From Chelativorans intermedius (lineage in GTDB: Bacteria; Pseudomonadota; Alphaproteobacteria; Rhizobiales; Rhizobiaceae), in assembly GCF_025398255.1 (NCBI RefSeq), contig NZ_JAODNW010000019.1, positions 1-64,000 of the forward strand: a stretch of 64,000 nucleotides of DNA. Direction: 5' to 3'. Positions 21,901 through 32,791 of the stretch are shown in pieces. The notes under the pieces are model-generated. The model saw only the letters and a list, made by a program, of their open reading frames with translations. It had not been told where the DNA came from and did not search any database. The position numbers and the translations under genes are program-made. Position 1 is the stretch's first letter. The number at the start of each line of letters is the position of its first letter.

Positions 21901-21971
21901 CTATCCTCCGCCGCGTTCATATATGGCCTGCAGGCGCACATATGCGGGCGCCCTGGAAACCAGAGGAAGCA

Positions 21972-22949
21972 ATGGTCACCGTTCTCGATACCGTCTCCGC
22001 CAGGCCGCGGCCGCGCCACCCGGAAAAGGCGCACCGGCCGGATCAGGAGGTGATGCGCAAGCCCGACTGGATTCGCGTCAAGGCGCCCACCTCCAAGGGC
22101 TATCTCGAGACGCGCGAGATCGTGAAATCGAACAAGCTCGTCACGGTGTGCGAGGAGGCGGGCTGCCCCAATATCGGCGAGTGCTGGGACAAGAAGCACG
22201 CCACCTTCATGATCATGGGGGAGATCTGCACGCGCGCCTGCGCCTTCTGCAACGTGGCGACCGGCATTCCCGGGCCCCTCGATCCACAGGAACCCGCCAA
22301 TGTGGCCAAGGCCGTGCGCGAGATGGGGCTCAGCCATGTCGTCATCACCTCGGTCGACCGTGACGACCTTGCCGATGGGGGGGCGCAGCATTTCGCCGAC
22401 GTCATCCATGCCGTTCGCGCTGCCTCGCCGGCCACGACCATCGAGATTCTCACCCCTGATTTCCTGCGCAAGGACGGCGCACTGGAGGTCGTGGTGGCGG
22501 CAAGGCCCGATGTCTTCAATCACAATCTGGAGACCGTGCCGTCAAAATATCTCACGGTGCGTCCCGGCGCCCGCTACTTTCATTCCATCCGCCTCTTGCA
22601 GCGGGTGAAGGAGATCGACCCCACCATCTTCACCAAGTCCGGCATCATGGTGGGGCTCGGCGAGGAGCGCAACGAGGTGCTTCAGCTCATGGACGACCTG
22701 CGCTCGGCCGATGTCGACTTCATCACCATCGGCCAGTACCTGCAGCCCACGCGCAAGCACCATCCGGTGAAGAAGTTCGTGACGCCGGAGGAGTTCAAGG
22801 CTTATGAGACCATCGCCTACACCAAGGGCTTCCTCATGGTCTCCTCCAGCCCGTTGACGCGCTCCTCCCATCATGCGGGCGAGGATTTCGCCCGGCTCCG
22901 GGCCGCGCGGGAGGCGCGCCTTCAGGCAGCAGCGGCGAAGACGGCATAA
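21972..22949 (+). CDS. lipA: Lipoyl synthase LipA
   Basis: LipA is the radical-SAM enzyme that inserts two sulfurs into octanoyl groups on E2 and GcvH. The 325-residue protein shows the auxiliary-cluster cysteines in [12 protein letters not shown], the radical-SAM motif CTRACAFC, and the closing [16 protein letters not shown] start it at the ATG of [10 protein letters not shown] behind AGAGGAAG rather than 30 bases upstream. Its place beside the PDH genes, whose two lipoyl domains it modifies, fits its role. Confidence 0.96.
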   Translation: MVTVLDTVSARPRPRHPEKAHRPDQEVMRKPDWIRVKAPTSKGYLETREIVKSNKLVTVCEEAGCPNIGECWDKKHATFMIMGEICTRACAFCNVATGIPGPLDPQEPANVAKAVREMGLSHVVITSVDRDDLADGGAQHFADVIHAVRAASPATTIEILTPDFLRKDGALEVVVAARPDVFNHNLETVPSKYLTVRPGARYFHSIRLLQRVKEIDPTIFTKSGIMVGLGEERNEVLQLMDDLRSADVDFITIGQYLQPTRKHHPVKKFVTPEEFKAYETIAYTKGFLMVSSSPLTRSSHHAGEDFARLRAAREARLQAAAAKTA

Positions 22950-22958
22950 GCGCATCCC

Positions 22959-23414
22959 ATGCCCAAGCATGAGACGGTCCGCCGGGTAAACCACCCGCCA
23001 GAACAGATGTTTGCCCTGGTGGCGGATGTCGAATCCTATCCCGCGTTCGTGCCAATGTGCGAGGCGCTCACCGTGCGCTCGCGCAAGGAGCGCGACGGGG
23101 TCACCGTGCTGGTGGCCGACATGACGGTGGGTTACAAGGCCATCCGCGAGACCTTTACCAGCCAGGTGGTGCTGAAGCCTGCGGAGCGCACCATCGACGT
23201 GCGCTACATCGACGGGCCGTTTCGTTTTCTGCAGAATTGCTGGCGCTTCGATCCCGTGGGCGAAGGGCAGACCGATGTCCACTTCTTCATCGAATACGAG
23301 TTCAAGAGCCGCATGCTGGGCGCGCTGATGGGCGCCATGTTCGACCGCGCCTTCCGCATGTTCGCCGAAGCCTTCGAGCGGCGGGCCGATCAGGTCTACG
23401 GGCGTTCGGCGTAG
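22959..23414 (+). CDS. COQ10/RatA-type START-fold protein
   Basis: The 151-residue protein matches the SRPBCC/polyketide-cyclase fold of COQ10 and RatA: ETVRRVNHPPEQMFALVADVESYPAFVPMCEAL at the N terminus in outline, and YIDGPFRFLQNCWRF in the centre. Bacterial members are thought to bind ubiquinone and aid respiration; the toxin name RatA comes from E. coli. It follows lipA by 9 bases and ends 18 bases inside the convergent cinA gene. Confidence 0.9.
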   Translation: MPKHETVRRVNHPPEQMFALVADVESYPAFVPMCEALTVRSRKERDGVTVLVADMTVGYKAIRETFTSQVVLKPAERTIDVRYIDGPFRFLQNCWRFDPVGEGQTDVHFFIEYEFKSRMLGALMGAMFDRAFRMFAEAFERRADQVYGRSA

Positions 23415-23890
23415 GCCGCTTCCAGCGCCAGTTCCAGGGCTTTTGCCACGCTGCTCCTGCGCACGGCATCGCGCGGGCCCGTAAAGAGCTGCCTTTCCAC
23501 ACGCACCTGTCCGTCACTGGTGGCCAGTCCGAACCAGACGAGGCCGACGGGTTTCTGCGCCGTGCCGCCGCCGGGGCCTGCCACGCCGGTGACGGAGACG
23601 GCGATCGCGGCGCGCGACCGGGCAAGCGCCCCCGCCGCCATTTCCCCCGCGGTCTCGGCGGAAACGGCACCGTGGGTTGCCAGCGTTTCCTGCGCAACCC
23701 CCAGCATCTCCATCTTCGCTTCGTTGGAGTAGGTTATGAATCCGCGTTCCAGCACATCCGATGCACCGGCGAGATCCGTCAGCGCCGCGGCGATCATGCC
23801 GCCGGTGCAGGATTCGGCAGTGGCCAGCATCATGCGGCGCGCCCGGCAGGCCTCCAGCACCTCTTTTGCCAAAGTCTCGACATCGCGCAT
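23396..23890 (-). CDS. CinA C-terminal domain protein (nicotinamide-nucleotide amidohydrolase type)
   Basis: The 164-residue protein is the stand-alone CinA C-terminal domain, seen as LATAESCTGGMIAAALTD, GFITYSNEAKMEMLGV, VSVTGVAGPGGGT and KPVGLVWFGL. Such domains in other bacteria are PncC-like, deamidating nicotinamide mononucleotide in pyridine-nucleotide recycling. I start it at MRDVETLAKE, 7 bases after the ispDF stop. Its 3' end overlaps the end of the convergent coq10-like gene by 19 bases. Confidence 0.93.
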   Translation of the reverse strand: MRDVETLAKEVLEACRARRMMLATAESCTGGMIAAALTDLAGASDVLERGFITYSNEAKMEMLGVAQETLATHGAVSAETAGEMAAGALARSRAAIAVSVTGVAGPGGGTAQKPVGLVWFGLATSDGQVRVERQLFTGPRDAVRRSSVAKALELALEAAYAERP

Positions 23891-23897
23891 GTCACCC

Positions 23898-25124
23898 TCA
23901 CTCGGGCAGGAAGCCCGGATAGACGACGGTTGCCGTGGCGATTGCGGCAATGCCTTCACGTCGCCCGACAAAGCCCATCTTCTCGTTGGTCGTCGCCTTC
24001 ACCGAGATTCGTTCGGGCGAAATGCCCAGCATGTCCGAAAGTTCCGCCACCATGGCATCACGATGCGGGCCGATGCGCGGCGCTTCGCAGATCAGCGTTA
24101 TGTCGGCGTTGGCGATGCGCCCGCCGCGGGCGCGCAGCAGCGTCACCGCATGTTCCACGAAAAGCCGCGAGGCCGCCCCCTTCCAGCGCGCATCGGAGGG
24201 CGGGAAATGCGTGCCGATGTCGCCTTCGCCGCAGGTGGCCAGCAGCGCATCGGTCAGCGCGTGCAATCCCACATCGGCGTCGGAATGGCCACAAAGCGCC
24301 TTCTCATGCGGGATGGCCACACCACACAGCCAAACCTGGTTGCCCTCGGCAAAGGCATGTACGTCGTAGCCGTTGCCCGTGCGCACATCGGGCAGCCTTA
24401 CGGCGCTCAGCCGCGCCTCGGCCAGCGCCATGTCACGCGGCCAAGTGAGCTTGATGTTCTCGGGCGAGCCCTCGACCAGCCGAACCGCTATGCCTGCCCA
24501 TTCGGCAATGGCCGCATCGTCTGTGAAATCGAGCCGGCCTTCCCGGAAAGCCTTCTCATGTGCGGCGCGAATGGCGGGAAAGGGAAAGCCCTGCGGCGTC
24601 TGCGCGGCATAGAGGCCATCGCGGGAGACCGTGCCTTCCACCAGCATCCGCTTTCCTCCGCGCTTCAGCGTGTCGGAAACCGCGATGGCCGGCAGCGCGC
24701 CCTGGTTCTCCGCCAGGCCGTCAATCACACGGTCGATCAGATTCGCGTCAAGGAAAGGGCGCACCCCATCATGGATCAGCACGATGTCGGGAGCCTCCGA
24801 ATCGAGGGCGGCGAGTGCCAGCCTGGTGGACTCCTGCCGCGTGGCGCCGCCATGCACCACGCGCACGGCGCGGCCCAGGCCCTGGGCAGCGGCGGAAAAG
24901 AGCGCATCGTCATCCCGGTGGATGGCGACGACAATGGTGCCGATCCGCGCATGTCCGGCGAAGGCTTCCAGCGTGCGCCGGATCACCGGCTTGCCGCCGA
25001 TCGGCTGATACTGCTTGGGGCCATGCCCGTTTCGCCCGGCGCGTTCGCCGCGCCCGGCGGCCACGATCACCGCGGCGATCCGCCGCCCGGCGCCCCCCTT
25101 GCCCTGGTCATGATCTGCGTTCAT
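23898..25124 (-). CDS. ispDF: Bifunctional IspDF of the MEP isoprenoid pathway
   Basis: The fused enzyme couples two non-adjacent MEP-pathway steps. Residues about 1-230 are IspD (cytidylyltransferase, [14 protein letters not shown] nucleotide loop, IHDGVRPF) and about 245-408 are IspF (cyclodiphosphate synthase, GNGYDVHAF and [16 protein letters not shown] with the metal-binding Asp and His). The fusion is typical of alphaproteobacteria. The start is uncertain: I chose MNADHDQG; in-frame ATGs at 25136 and 25166 would add 4 or 14 residues, and the latter has AAAGG upstream. It is divergent from dusB. Confidence 0.93.
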   Translation of the reverse strand: MNADHDQGKGGAGRRIAAVIVAAGRGERAGRNGHGPKQYQPIGGKPVIRRTLEAFAGHARIGTIVVAIHRDDDALFSAAAQGLGRAVRVVHGGATRQESTRLALAALDSEAPDIVLIHDGVRPFLDANLIDRVIDGLAENQGALPAIAVSDTLKRGGKRMLVEGTVSRDGLYAAQTPQGFPFPAIRAAHEKAFREGRLDFTDDAAIAEWAGIAVRLVEGSPENIKLTWPRDMALAEARLSAVRLPDVRTGNGYDVHAFAEGNQVWLCGVAIPHEKALCGHSDADVGLHALTDALLATCGEGDIGTHFPPSDARWKGAASRLFVEHAVTLLRARGGRIANADITLICEAPRIGPHRDAMVAELSDMLGISPERISVKATTNEKMGFVGRREGIAAIATATVVYPGFLPE

Positions 25125-25235
25125 GCCGGCAGGCATAGTCGGCACCGCTACGAAATGCCAGCGCATTTCTGCCTTTGTTGTGCGGCAAGCCCGTTGCGCG
25201 TCCCATTGTTTGTGTCTAAGAATTAAGCACGAAAG

Positions 25236-26282
25236 ATGAGTGCTTTCTTTTTGAGCAAAAATCCTGTGAAGATACTCTCGCAGCCCTTGCAGGTTGGACC
25301 CGTCACGCTGCGCAACCGCGTCTTCCTGGCGCCCATGTCCGGTGTAACGGATCTGCCGTTCCGCCTGCGCGCGCATGCTCATGGGGCGGGCCTTGTGGTT
25401 TCCGAAATGGTGGCGAGCGGCGAATTGGCGCGCGGCCGCGCAGAAAGCGCGCGGCGTATCCGTCGTCACCCCGGAATCGATGTCCACATGGTGCAGATCG
25501 CCGGTCGCGAGGCCCGCTGGATGGCGGAGGCCGCCCGCATCGCCGTGGGCGAGGGGGCGGATATTGTGGACATCAACATGGGCTGCCCCGCCAAGAAGGT
25601 GACTGGCGGCTATGCCGGCTCCGCGCTCATGCGCGAGCCCGACCTTGCGTTGTCGCTCGTCGAGGCGGTGGTGGAAGCCGTTCGCGTTCCGGTGACGGTG
25701 AAGATGCGGCTCGGCTGGGATGAAAACGGTCTCAACGCGCCGGTGATCGCGCGTCGTGTGCAGGAAGTGGGCGTTTCCATGGTCACGGTGCACGGGCGCA
25801 CGCGTTGCCAGTTCTACAAGGGCAGGGCCGACTGGCGGGCGATCGCCCGCGTGAAGCAGGCCGTCTCCATACCCGTCGTCGCCAATGGCGATTGCTGCGG
25901 GGCGGTGGAAGCCGAGGCCATGCTCGCCCAGTCGGGTGCCGATGCGGTGATGATCGGCAGGGCGCATTACGGCGCTCCGTGGACGGCGGGCGCGCTTGCC
26001 CACCATGCAGCCGGCGGTCAGGCGCCGGGCGTTCCGTGCGGCGGGCGCGATATGGCCGACTATGTTGCCGCCCACTACGAGGACATGCTGGCCCACTACG
26101 GGGTGGGACAAGGCGTGCGCCATGCACGAAAGCATCTGGGCTGGTATCTGGAGCGGCATGGCGGCGAGGCGGGCGCGGCGATGCGCACCGCCATCGTGAC
26201 CGAGACGGAACCTGCCAGGGTTCTGCGCCTGCTTGCAACGGCCTTCGCCGCGCCCGACGCACCGCAAAGGATGGTCGCATGA
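25236..26282 (+). CDS. dusB: tRNA-dihydrouridine synthase DusB (NifR3 family)
   Basis: A 348-residue FMN-dependent enzyme that reduces uridine in tRNA. The visible motifs are [12 protein letters not shown], the NMGCPAKKV active-site loop with its catalytic Cys, [10 protein letters not shown] and [11 protein letters not shown]. This gene was first named nifR3 in alphaproteobacteria because it heads the ntrBC operon, as here. Its stop overlaps the ntrB start as ATGA, which ties nitrogen-sensor synthesis to a tRNA-modification enzyme. Confidence 0.95.
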   Translation: MSAFFLSKNPVKILSQPLQVGPVTLRNRVFLAPMSGVTDLPFRLRAHAHGAGLVVSEMVASGELARGRAESARRIRRHPGIDVHMVQIAGREARWMAEAARIAVGEGADIVDINMGCPAKKVTGGYAGSALMREPDLALSLVEAVVEAVRVPVTVKMRLGWDENGLNAPVIARRVQEVGVSMVTVHGRTRCQFYKGRADWRAIARVKQAVSIPVVANGDCCGAVEAEAMLAQSGADAVMIGRAHYGAPWTAGALAHHAAGGQAPGVPCGGRDMADYVAAHYEDMLAHYGVGQGVRHARKHLGWYLERHGGEAGAAMRTAIVTETEPARVLRLLATAFAAPDAPQRMVA

Positions 26283-27414
26283 ATACGGGTTCCCCGCTTC
26301 CCGGCGATGGCTTGGCAAATGTCGCCCAGCTCGCCATCGACGCCATCGGCCATCCCGTCATCGTGGTTGACAGGCAGGGGCACATCCCATTTGCCAATGC
26401 CGAGGCGGAAGATTTCTTCCGTCTCAGCGCGACGATGCTGGCGCGCAACCGGCTGGCCGATTTCGTGCCCTTCGGCAGCCCGCTGCTCACCCTGGTCGAA
26501 CAGGTGCGCGAGCGGCGCGCCCCGGTCAACGAATATCGCGTCGATATCTCTTCGCCGCGCCTCGGCACCGACAAGGTGGTGGACATCTATGTCGCACCGG
26601 TCGCGGAGCTGCCCGGCTGTGTCGTCATCATGTTTCAGGAACGTTCGATGGCGGAGAAGATCGACCGCCAGATGACGCACCGCGGCGCGGCCCGCTCCGT
26701 AACCGGCCTTGCCGCCATGCTGGCACACGAGATCAAGAATCCGCTGTCGGGCATCCGCGGGGCCGCACAGCTTCTGGAAAATGTCGTCTCCGACGAGGAT
26801 CGGGCGCTTGCCCGCCTGATCACCGAGGAGACGGACCGCATCGTCAAGCTGGTCGATCGCATGGAGGTCTTCTCCGACGAGCGCCCGGTGGACCGCGAGC
26901 CGGTCAACATTCACGTCATCCTCGATCATGTGAAGGCGCTGGCGTCCAGCGGCTTTGCCAGCCATATCCCGATCGTCGAGGAGTATGATCCCTCGCTGCC
27001 GCCCGTGCTGGCCAACCGGGATCAGCTCATCCAGGTTTTCCTGAACCTCATCAAGAACGCCGCCGAGGCCATCGGCGACAGGAGCGGCGGCGAGATCCGG
27101 CTTTCCACGGCCTTCCGGCCCGGAATCCGCTTTTCCGTGCCCGGCACCCGCGAGCGCGTCTCGCTGCCCATGGAGTTCTGTGTCCACGACAACGGCCCCG
27201 GCGTGCCGGAAGACATCCGCGCTATCATCTTCGATCCCTTCATCACCACCAAGCAGAACGGCTCGGGGCTCGGGCTTGCGCTGGTGGCGAAGATCGTCGG
27301 CGCCCATGGCGGCGTGATCGAATGCGATTCATCCTCCCGCGGCACCACATTCCGCATTCTCATGCCGGCCTGGCGCGAACAGACGCAGACGGAGCAGACA
27401 ACGGAAGCCAAGCC

Positions 27415-27418
<4 letters not shown>
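26279..27418 (+). CDS. ntrB: Nitrogen regulation sensor kinase NtrB (GlnL)
   Basis: NtrB phosphorylates or dephosphorylates NtrC according to nitrogen status, signalled through PII. The 379-residue soluble protein has a PAS domain (about 15-125, [21 protein letters not shown]), the H box [19 protein letters not shown] with the phospho-acceptor His, an N box in [12 protein letters not shown] and the G boxes [10 protein letters not shown] and [13 protein letters not shown]. The start is set by the ATGA overlap with dusB; its end overlaps ntrC the same way. Confidence 0.97.
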
Positions 27419-28896
<1,478 letters not shown>

Positions 28897-28935
28897 GGCA
28901 GGGAGCGGAAATCCCCTGAAAATTGCCCTAATTTC

Positions 28936-28959
28936 CCCTTTTCACCACTGTGAAATGGG
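28936..28959. promoter_or_regulatory. Inverted repeat in the ntrC-ntrY gap
   Basis: CCC-T-TTTCAC (28936-28945) and GTGAAA-T-GGG (28950-28959) are mirror halves with one T/T mismatch and a 4-base loop. It starts 39 bases after the ntrC stop. It may be a terminator stem or an operator in front of ntrY. Confidence 0.4.
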
Positions 28960-28982
28960 CAAACGTTGCAAAGTCGCCACAT

Positions 28983-29004
28983 TGCGTTGCATACCTGCAA
29001 CGCA
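28983..29004. promoter_or_regulatory. Perfect TGCGTTGCA inverted repeat upstream of ntrY
   Basis: TGCGTTGCA (28983-28991) and TGCAACGCA (28996-29004) form a perfect 9-bp palindrome with a TACC spacer, 55 bases before the ntrY start. A further TTGCA lies at 28966-28970. The arrangement looks like a dimeric-regulator operator; which protein binds is unknown. Confidence 0.45.
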
Positions 29005-29059
29005 TATGGGGTCGCCCGAATGGGGTGCCCGGCGCTTGCGCCGCCAGACAGGCAATGAG

Positions 29060-31348
29060 ATGAGCACACAGGCTTCTGCCATAACCGGAGAGCGGGACCA
29101 TCAATCCGCGGCCAGGGAAGGCCGCCGGCTGATGGCATGGCCCGGCATTCTTGCAACAGCCGGTGCGCTGGCGACGGCGGCGGTCTCCTTTGCCGTGCTG
29201 CTCGGTCTGACGCCGCTCACCCCCGACGCCGACACCACGCTCGCCCTGATCGCCATCAATGCCGCCTTCGTACTTCTGCTTCTGGTGCTCATCGGCCGCG
29301 AGGCCCATCGCATCTACACTGCACGAAAGGGGGCCAGGGCGGCCTCGCGGCTGCATGTGCGCATCGTCGCCATGTTCTCGCTGGTGGCGGCGATTCCGGC
29401 CATTCTGGTGGCTATCGTCGCTTCCATCACGCTCGATCTCGGCCTCGACCGCTGGTTCGAGCTTCGCACGCGCGTCATCGTGCAGTCCTCCCTGTCGATC
29501 GCCGAAGCCTATGTGCTCGACCATGCGCGCAACCTCCAGGGCACCACGCTTTCCATGGCGATCGACCTTGACCGCCTGCGTTCCTACTACAGCCTGGATC
29601 GCACCGGCTTTCGCCAGCGGCTCACCCAGCAGGCGGTGGTGCGCGGCCTGGCCCAGGCGGTGCTGATGCGCGAGGAGGGCGAGGTCATCATGGGCGCCGA
29701 CATGCCCGATTCGATCGAGGTGCCCGCTCCGCCCGAAGGCGCCCTTCAGCGGGCTGCGGAAGGCCGGCCCGTGCTGTTCGATCTGCCGCCGGGCAACCTG
29801 ATCGGCGCCATCGTCCGGCTGCGCGAGATCCCGGACGCCTATCTCTACGCACTGCGCGAGCTCGATCCCCAGCTCATCAAGGCGCAGCGTCTGGTGGCTG
29901 AGAACACGGGCGAGTATCGCTCCCTCGAAGAAAACCGCTTCAACACGCAGGTGGCCTTCGCGCTGCTCTATCTCATCGTCACCCTGGCCATCGTTCTGGC
30001 GGCGATCTGGACGGGCATTGCCGTGGCCGACCGGCTGGTGAGGCCGATCCGGCAGCTCATCGGTGCTGCCGGCGCGGTCTCCGCCGGCAATCTCGACGTG
30101 GCGGTGCCCGTGCGCGCTTCCGATGGCGATGTCGCCTCGCTCGGCGACACCTTCAACAAGATGATCCTGCAATTGAAGACCCAGCGCGACCAGCTCATCG
30201 CCGCGCGCGACACGATCGACGAGCGCCGTCGCTTCACCGAGGCCGTGCTTTCCGGCGTCAGCGCGGGTGTGATCGGTGTCGATGCGCGCGGCACGGTCAC
30301 CATGGTCAATCCCTCCGCCGAGACCATGCTGGCGATTTCGGCCGACAACGCGATCGGTCGCAACCTCTCTGCCGTTTTGCCGCAGATCGGTCGCGTGTTC
30401 GAGGTGGGGCGCACCTCCGATCGCGAGGTCTACCGCGATCAGGTCACCTTCTACCGCGCCGGCGCGGAGCGCACCTTCAACGTGCAGATCACCACCGAGG
30501 AAAGCGTCGAGGAGACGGAGGAGCGCTCCTATGTGGTGACGGTGGACGACATCACCGACCTCGTGCAGGCGCAGCGCGCTTCCGCCTGGGCGGATGTGGC
30601 GCGCCGCATCGCACATGAGATCAAGAACCCGCTCACCCCCATCCAGCTTTCCGCCGAGCGCATCCGTCGCCGCTACGGCAAGGTGATCACCGAGGACCGC
30701 GAGGTCTTCGACCAGTGCACCGACACCATCATCCGCCAGGTGGGCGACATCGGCCGCATGGTGGACGAGTTTTCCGCCTTTGCGCGCATGCCCAAGCCCG
30801 ACATCCAGCGGCTTGACCTGCGAGAGCCGCTGCGCGAGGCTTCCTTCCTCATCGAGGTCAGCCGCACGGACATCACCATGGAGCGCGATCTGGGGGAGGA
30901 GCCGCTGATCGGCCGTTTCGACACGCGGCTGATGAGCCAGGCCTTCGGCAACATCATCAAGAACGCTGCGGAGGCCATCGACGCTGCGGCCCGCGAGGAG
31001 GGCGAGCTGCGCGGCATCATCCGCATCACCGCGCGCCGGGCCGGCGAAAACATAGAGGTTGCCGTCATGGACAACGGCAAGGGCCTGCCGCGGGAAAACC
31101 GCCAGCGCCTGCTCGAACCCTATATGACGACGCGCGAGAAAGGCACGGGCCTCGGCCTTGCCATCGTCAAGAAGATTATCGAAGACCACGGGGGACAGCT
31201 GGAGCTCCATGATGCGCCAGCCGATTTTCACGGCGGGAAGGGCGCGTTGATCCGCATGATTCTGCCGGCAGCGCCAGAGGAGGGCGCCGGCGGACAGGCG
31301 GCGGACAATTCTTCTGGAAAGACGGAAAAGGTCGACAATGGCGTCTGA
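29060..31348 (+). CDS. ntrY: Nitrogen-related membrane sensor kinase NtrY
   Basis: NtrY is the membrane-bound partner of NtrX and is linked to nitrogen and redox or envelope signals in alphaproteobacteria. The 762-residue protein has N-terminal membrane helices (about 28-50, 61-80 and 98-118), a periplasmic loop and another helix near 300-322. HAMP (DRLVRPIRQLIGAAGAVSAG) and PAS domains follow, then the kinase core with [33 protein letters not shown] and GTGLGLAIVKKII. I start at MSTQASAITG; an upstream in-frame ATG would add about 19 residues. It overlaps ntrX by 11 bases. Confidence 0.95.
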   Translation: MSTQASAITGERDHQSAAREGRRLMAWPGILATAGALATAAVSFAVLLGLTPLTPDADTTLALIAINAAFVLLLLVLIGREAHRIYTARKGARAASRLHVRIVAMFSLVAAIPAILVAIVASITLDLGLDRWFELRTRVIVQSSLSIAEAYVLDHARNLQGTTLSMAIDLDRLRSYYSLDRTGFRQRLTQQAVVRGLAQAVLMREEGEVIMGADMPDSIEVPAPPEGALQRAAEGRPVLFDLPPGNLIGAIVRLREIPDAYLYALRELDPQLIKAQRLVAENTGEYRSLEENRFNTQVAFALLYLIVTLAIVLAAIWTGIAVADRLVRPIRQLIGAAGAVSAGNLDVAVPVRASDGDVASLGDTFNKMILQLKTQRDQLIAARDTIDERRRFTEAVLSGVSAGVIGVDARGTVTMVNPSAETMLAISADNAIGRNLSAVLPQIGRVFEVGRTSDREVYRDQVTFYRAGAERTFNVQITTEESVEETEERSYVVTVDDITDLVQAQRASAWADVARRIAHEIKNPLTPIQLSAERIRRRYGKVITEDREVFDQCTDTIIRQVGDIGRMVDEFSAFARMPKPDIQRLDLREPLREASFLIEVSRTDITMERDLGEEPLIGRFDTRLMSQAFGNIIKNAAEAIDAAAREEGELRGIIRITARRAGENIEVAVMDNGKGLPRENRQRLLEPYMTTREKGTGLGLAIVKKIIEDHGGQLELHDAPADFHGGKGALIRMILPAAPEEGAGGQAADNSSGKTEKVDNGV

Positions 31349-32699
31349 CATACTGGTCATCGACGACGAGGAAGACATCCGCGAGCTTGTCGCCGGAATC
31401 CTGAGCGACGAGGGGCATGAGGCGCGCACCGCCGGCAACAGCGATGCGGCCCTTGCAGCCATCGCCGAGCGCGTGCCGCGGCTCGTTCTGCTCGACATCT
31501 GGCTGCAGGGCTCGACGCTGGACGGGCTGGCGCTGCTCGACAAGATCAAGGAGATGCATCCCGATCTGCCGGTCGTGATGATCTCCGGCCATGGCACCAT
31601 CGAGACGGCGGTCTCGGCCATCAAGCGCGGCGCATACGATTTCATCGAGAAGCCCTTCAAGGCCGACCGTCTCATCCTCATCTGCGAGCGCGCGCTGGAG
31701 ACCTCCAAGCTCAGGCGCGAGGTCATGGACCTGAAGAAGCGCAGTGGCGAAAGCTTCGACCTCGTCGGCAATTCGCCCGCCATGAACGCCCTGCGCCAGA
31801 CCATCGAGCGCGTGGCTCCCTCGAACAGCCGCATCATGCTCATCGGCCCCTCGGGCTCCGGCAAGGAGCTGGCGGCGCGCGCCATCCATGCGCTTTCGCA
31901 GCGCGCCAACGGGCCCTTCGTCTCCGTCAACGCGGCCTCCATCACGCCCGAGCGCATGGAGATCGAGCTGTTCGGCACCGAGTCGAACGGCGCCGAGCGC
32001 AAGGTGGGGGCGCTCGAAGAGGCGCATCGCGGCACCCTCTATCTCGACGAGGTGGCCGACATGCCGCGCGAGACGCAAGGCAAGATCCTGCGTGTGCTCG
32101 TCGATCAACAGTTCGAGAGGGTGGGCGGCACCAAGCGGGTGAAGGTGGATGTGCGCATCATCTCCTCCACCGCCCGCAATCTGGAACAGATGATTGCCGA
32201 GGGCCGCTTCCGCGAGGACCTTTATCACAGGCTGGCGGTTGTCCCGGTTGCGGTGCCGGGCCTGTCGGAGCGGCGGGAGGACATTCCGCTGCTCGTCGAG
32301 CATTTCATGCAGCAGATCGCCACCCAGGTGGGCATAAAGCCGCGGCGCCTGGCGGAGGATGCCATGGCCGTTCTGCAGGCGCACAACTGGCCCGGCAATG
32401 TCCGCCAGCTTCGCAACAATATCGAGCGGCTGTTGATTCTCACCCGCGGCGAGGAGGGCGATGCGCCGATCACCGCCAGCCTGCTTCCCGCCGAGATCGG
32501 CGACGTCATGCCGCGTGTGCCGAACCAGTCGGACCAGCATATCATGGCGCTGCCCTTGCGCGAGGCCCGTGAGATGTTCGAAAAGGAATACCTTCTTGCG
32601 CAGATCAACCGCTTCGGCGGCAACATCTCGCGCACGGCGGAGTTCATCGGCATGGAGCGCTCGGCGCTGCACCGCAAGCTGAAGTCGCTGGGAGTATAG
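31338..32699 (+). CDS. ntrX: Response regulator NtrX, lacking the GAFTGA motif
   Basis: The 453-residue protein has a receiver domain (Asp in LVLLDIWLQGSTLDG), a AAA+ domain with Walker A GPSGSGKE and YLDEVADMPRETQ, and a C-terminal helix-turn-helix (NISRTAEFIGMERSALHRKL). Where sigma-54 activators carry GAFTGA it reads FGTESNGAERKVGALEEA, so it should not open sigma-54 promoters. That absence is known for alphaproteobacterial NtrX, which acts as a sigma-70-type regulator. Translation is coupled to ntrY by an 11-base overlap. Confidence 0.96.
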   Translation: MASDILVIDDEEDIRELVAGILSDEGHEARTAGNSDAALAAIAERVPRLVLLDIWLQGSTLDGLALLDKIKEMHPDLPVVMISGHGTIETAVSAIKRGAYDFIEKPFKADRLILICERALETSKLRREVMDLKKRSGESFDLVGNSPAMNALRQTIERVAPSNSRIMLIGPSGSGKELAARAIHALSQRANGPFVSVNAASITPERMEIELFGTESNGAERKVGALEEAHRGTLYLDEVADMPRETQGKILRVLVDQQFERVGGTKRVKVDVRIISSTARNLEQMIAEGRFREDLYHRLAVVPVAVPGLSERREDIPLLVEHFMQQIATQVGIKPRRLAEDAMAVLQAHNWPGNVRQLRNNIERLLILTRGEEGDAPITASLLPAEIGDVMPRVPNQSDQHIMALPLREAREMFEKEYLLAQINRFGGNISRTAEFIGMERSALHRKLKSLGV

Positions 32700-32791
32700 G
32701 TGTTGAGGCAACAGGCGGATCAAGCAGGGATTTGCCGGCACGCCGTGCCGTCTCTGCCGGCTGTTTCCTCGTTTGACGGGACCAGAAGCGC

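Noticed and set aside
23396-23414. Overlap of the coq10-like and cinA genes as a sign of misannotation
   Set aside because: Both C-terminal ends are consistent with their families; a 19-base convergent overlap is ordinary.
28956-28970. Sigma-54-like TGGGC...TTGCA sequence upstream of ntrY
   Set aside because: The GG and GC elements are separated by 8 bases, not the required 10, so it is not a proper -24/-12 promoter.
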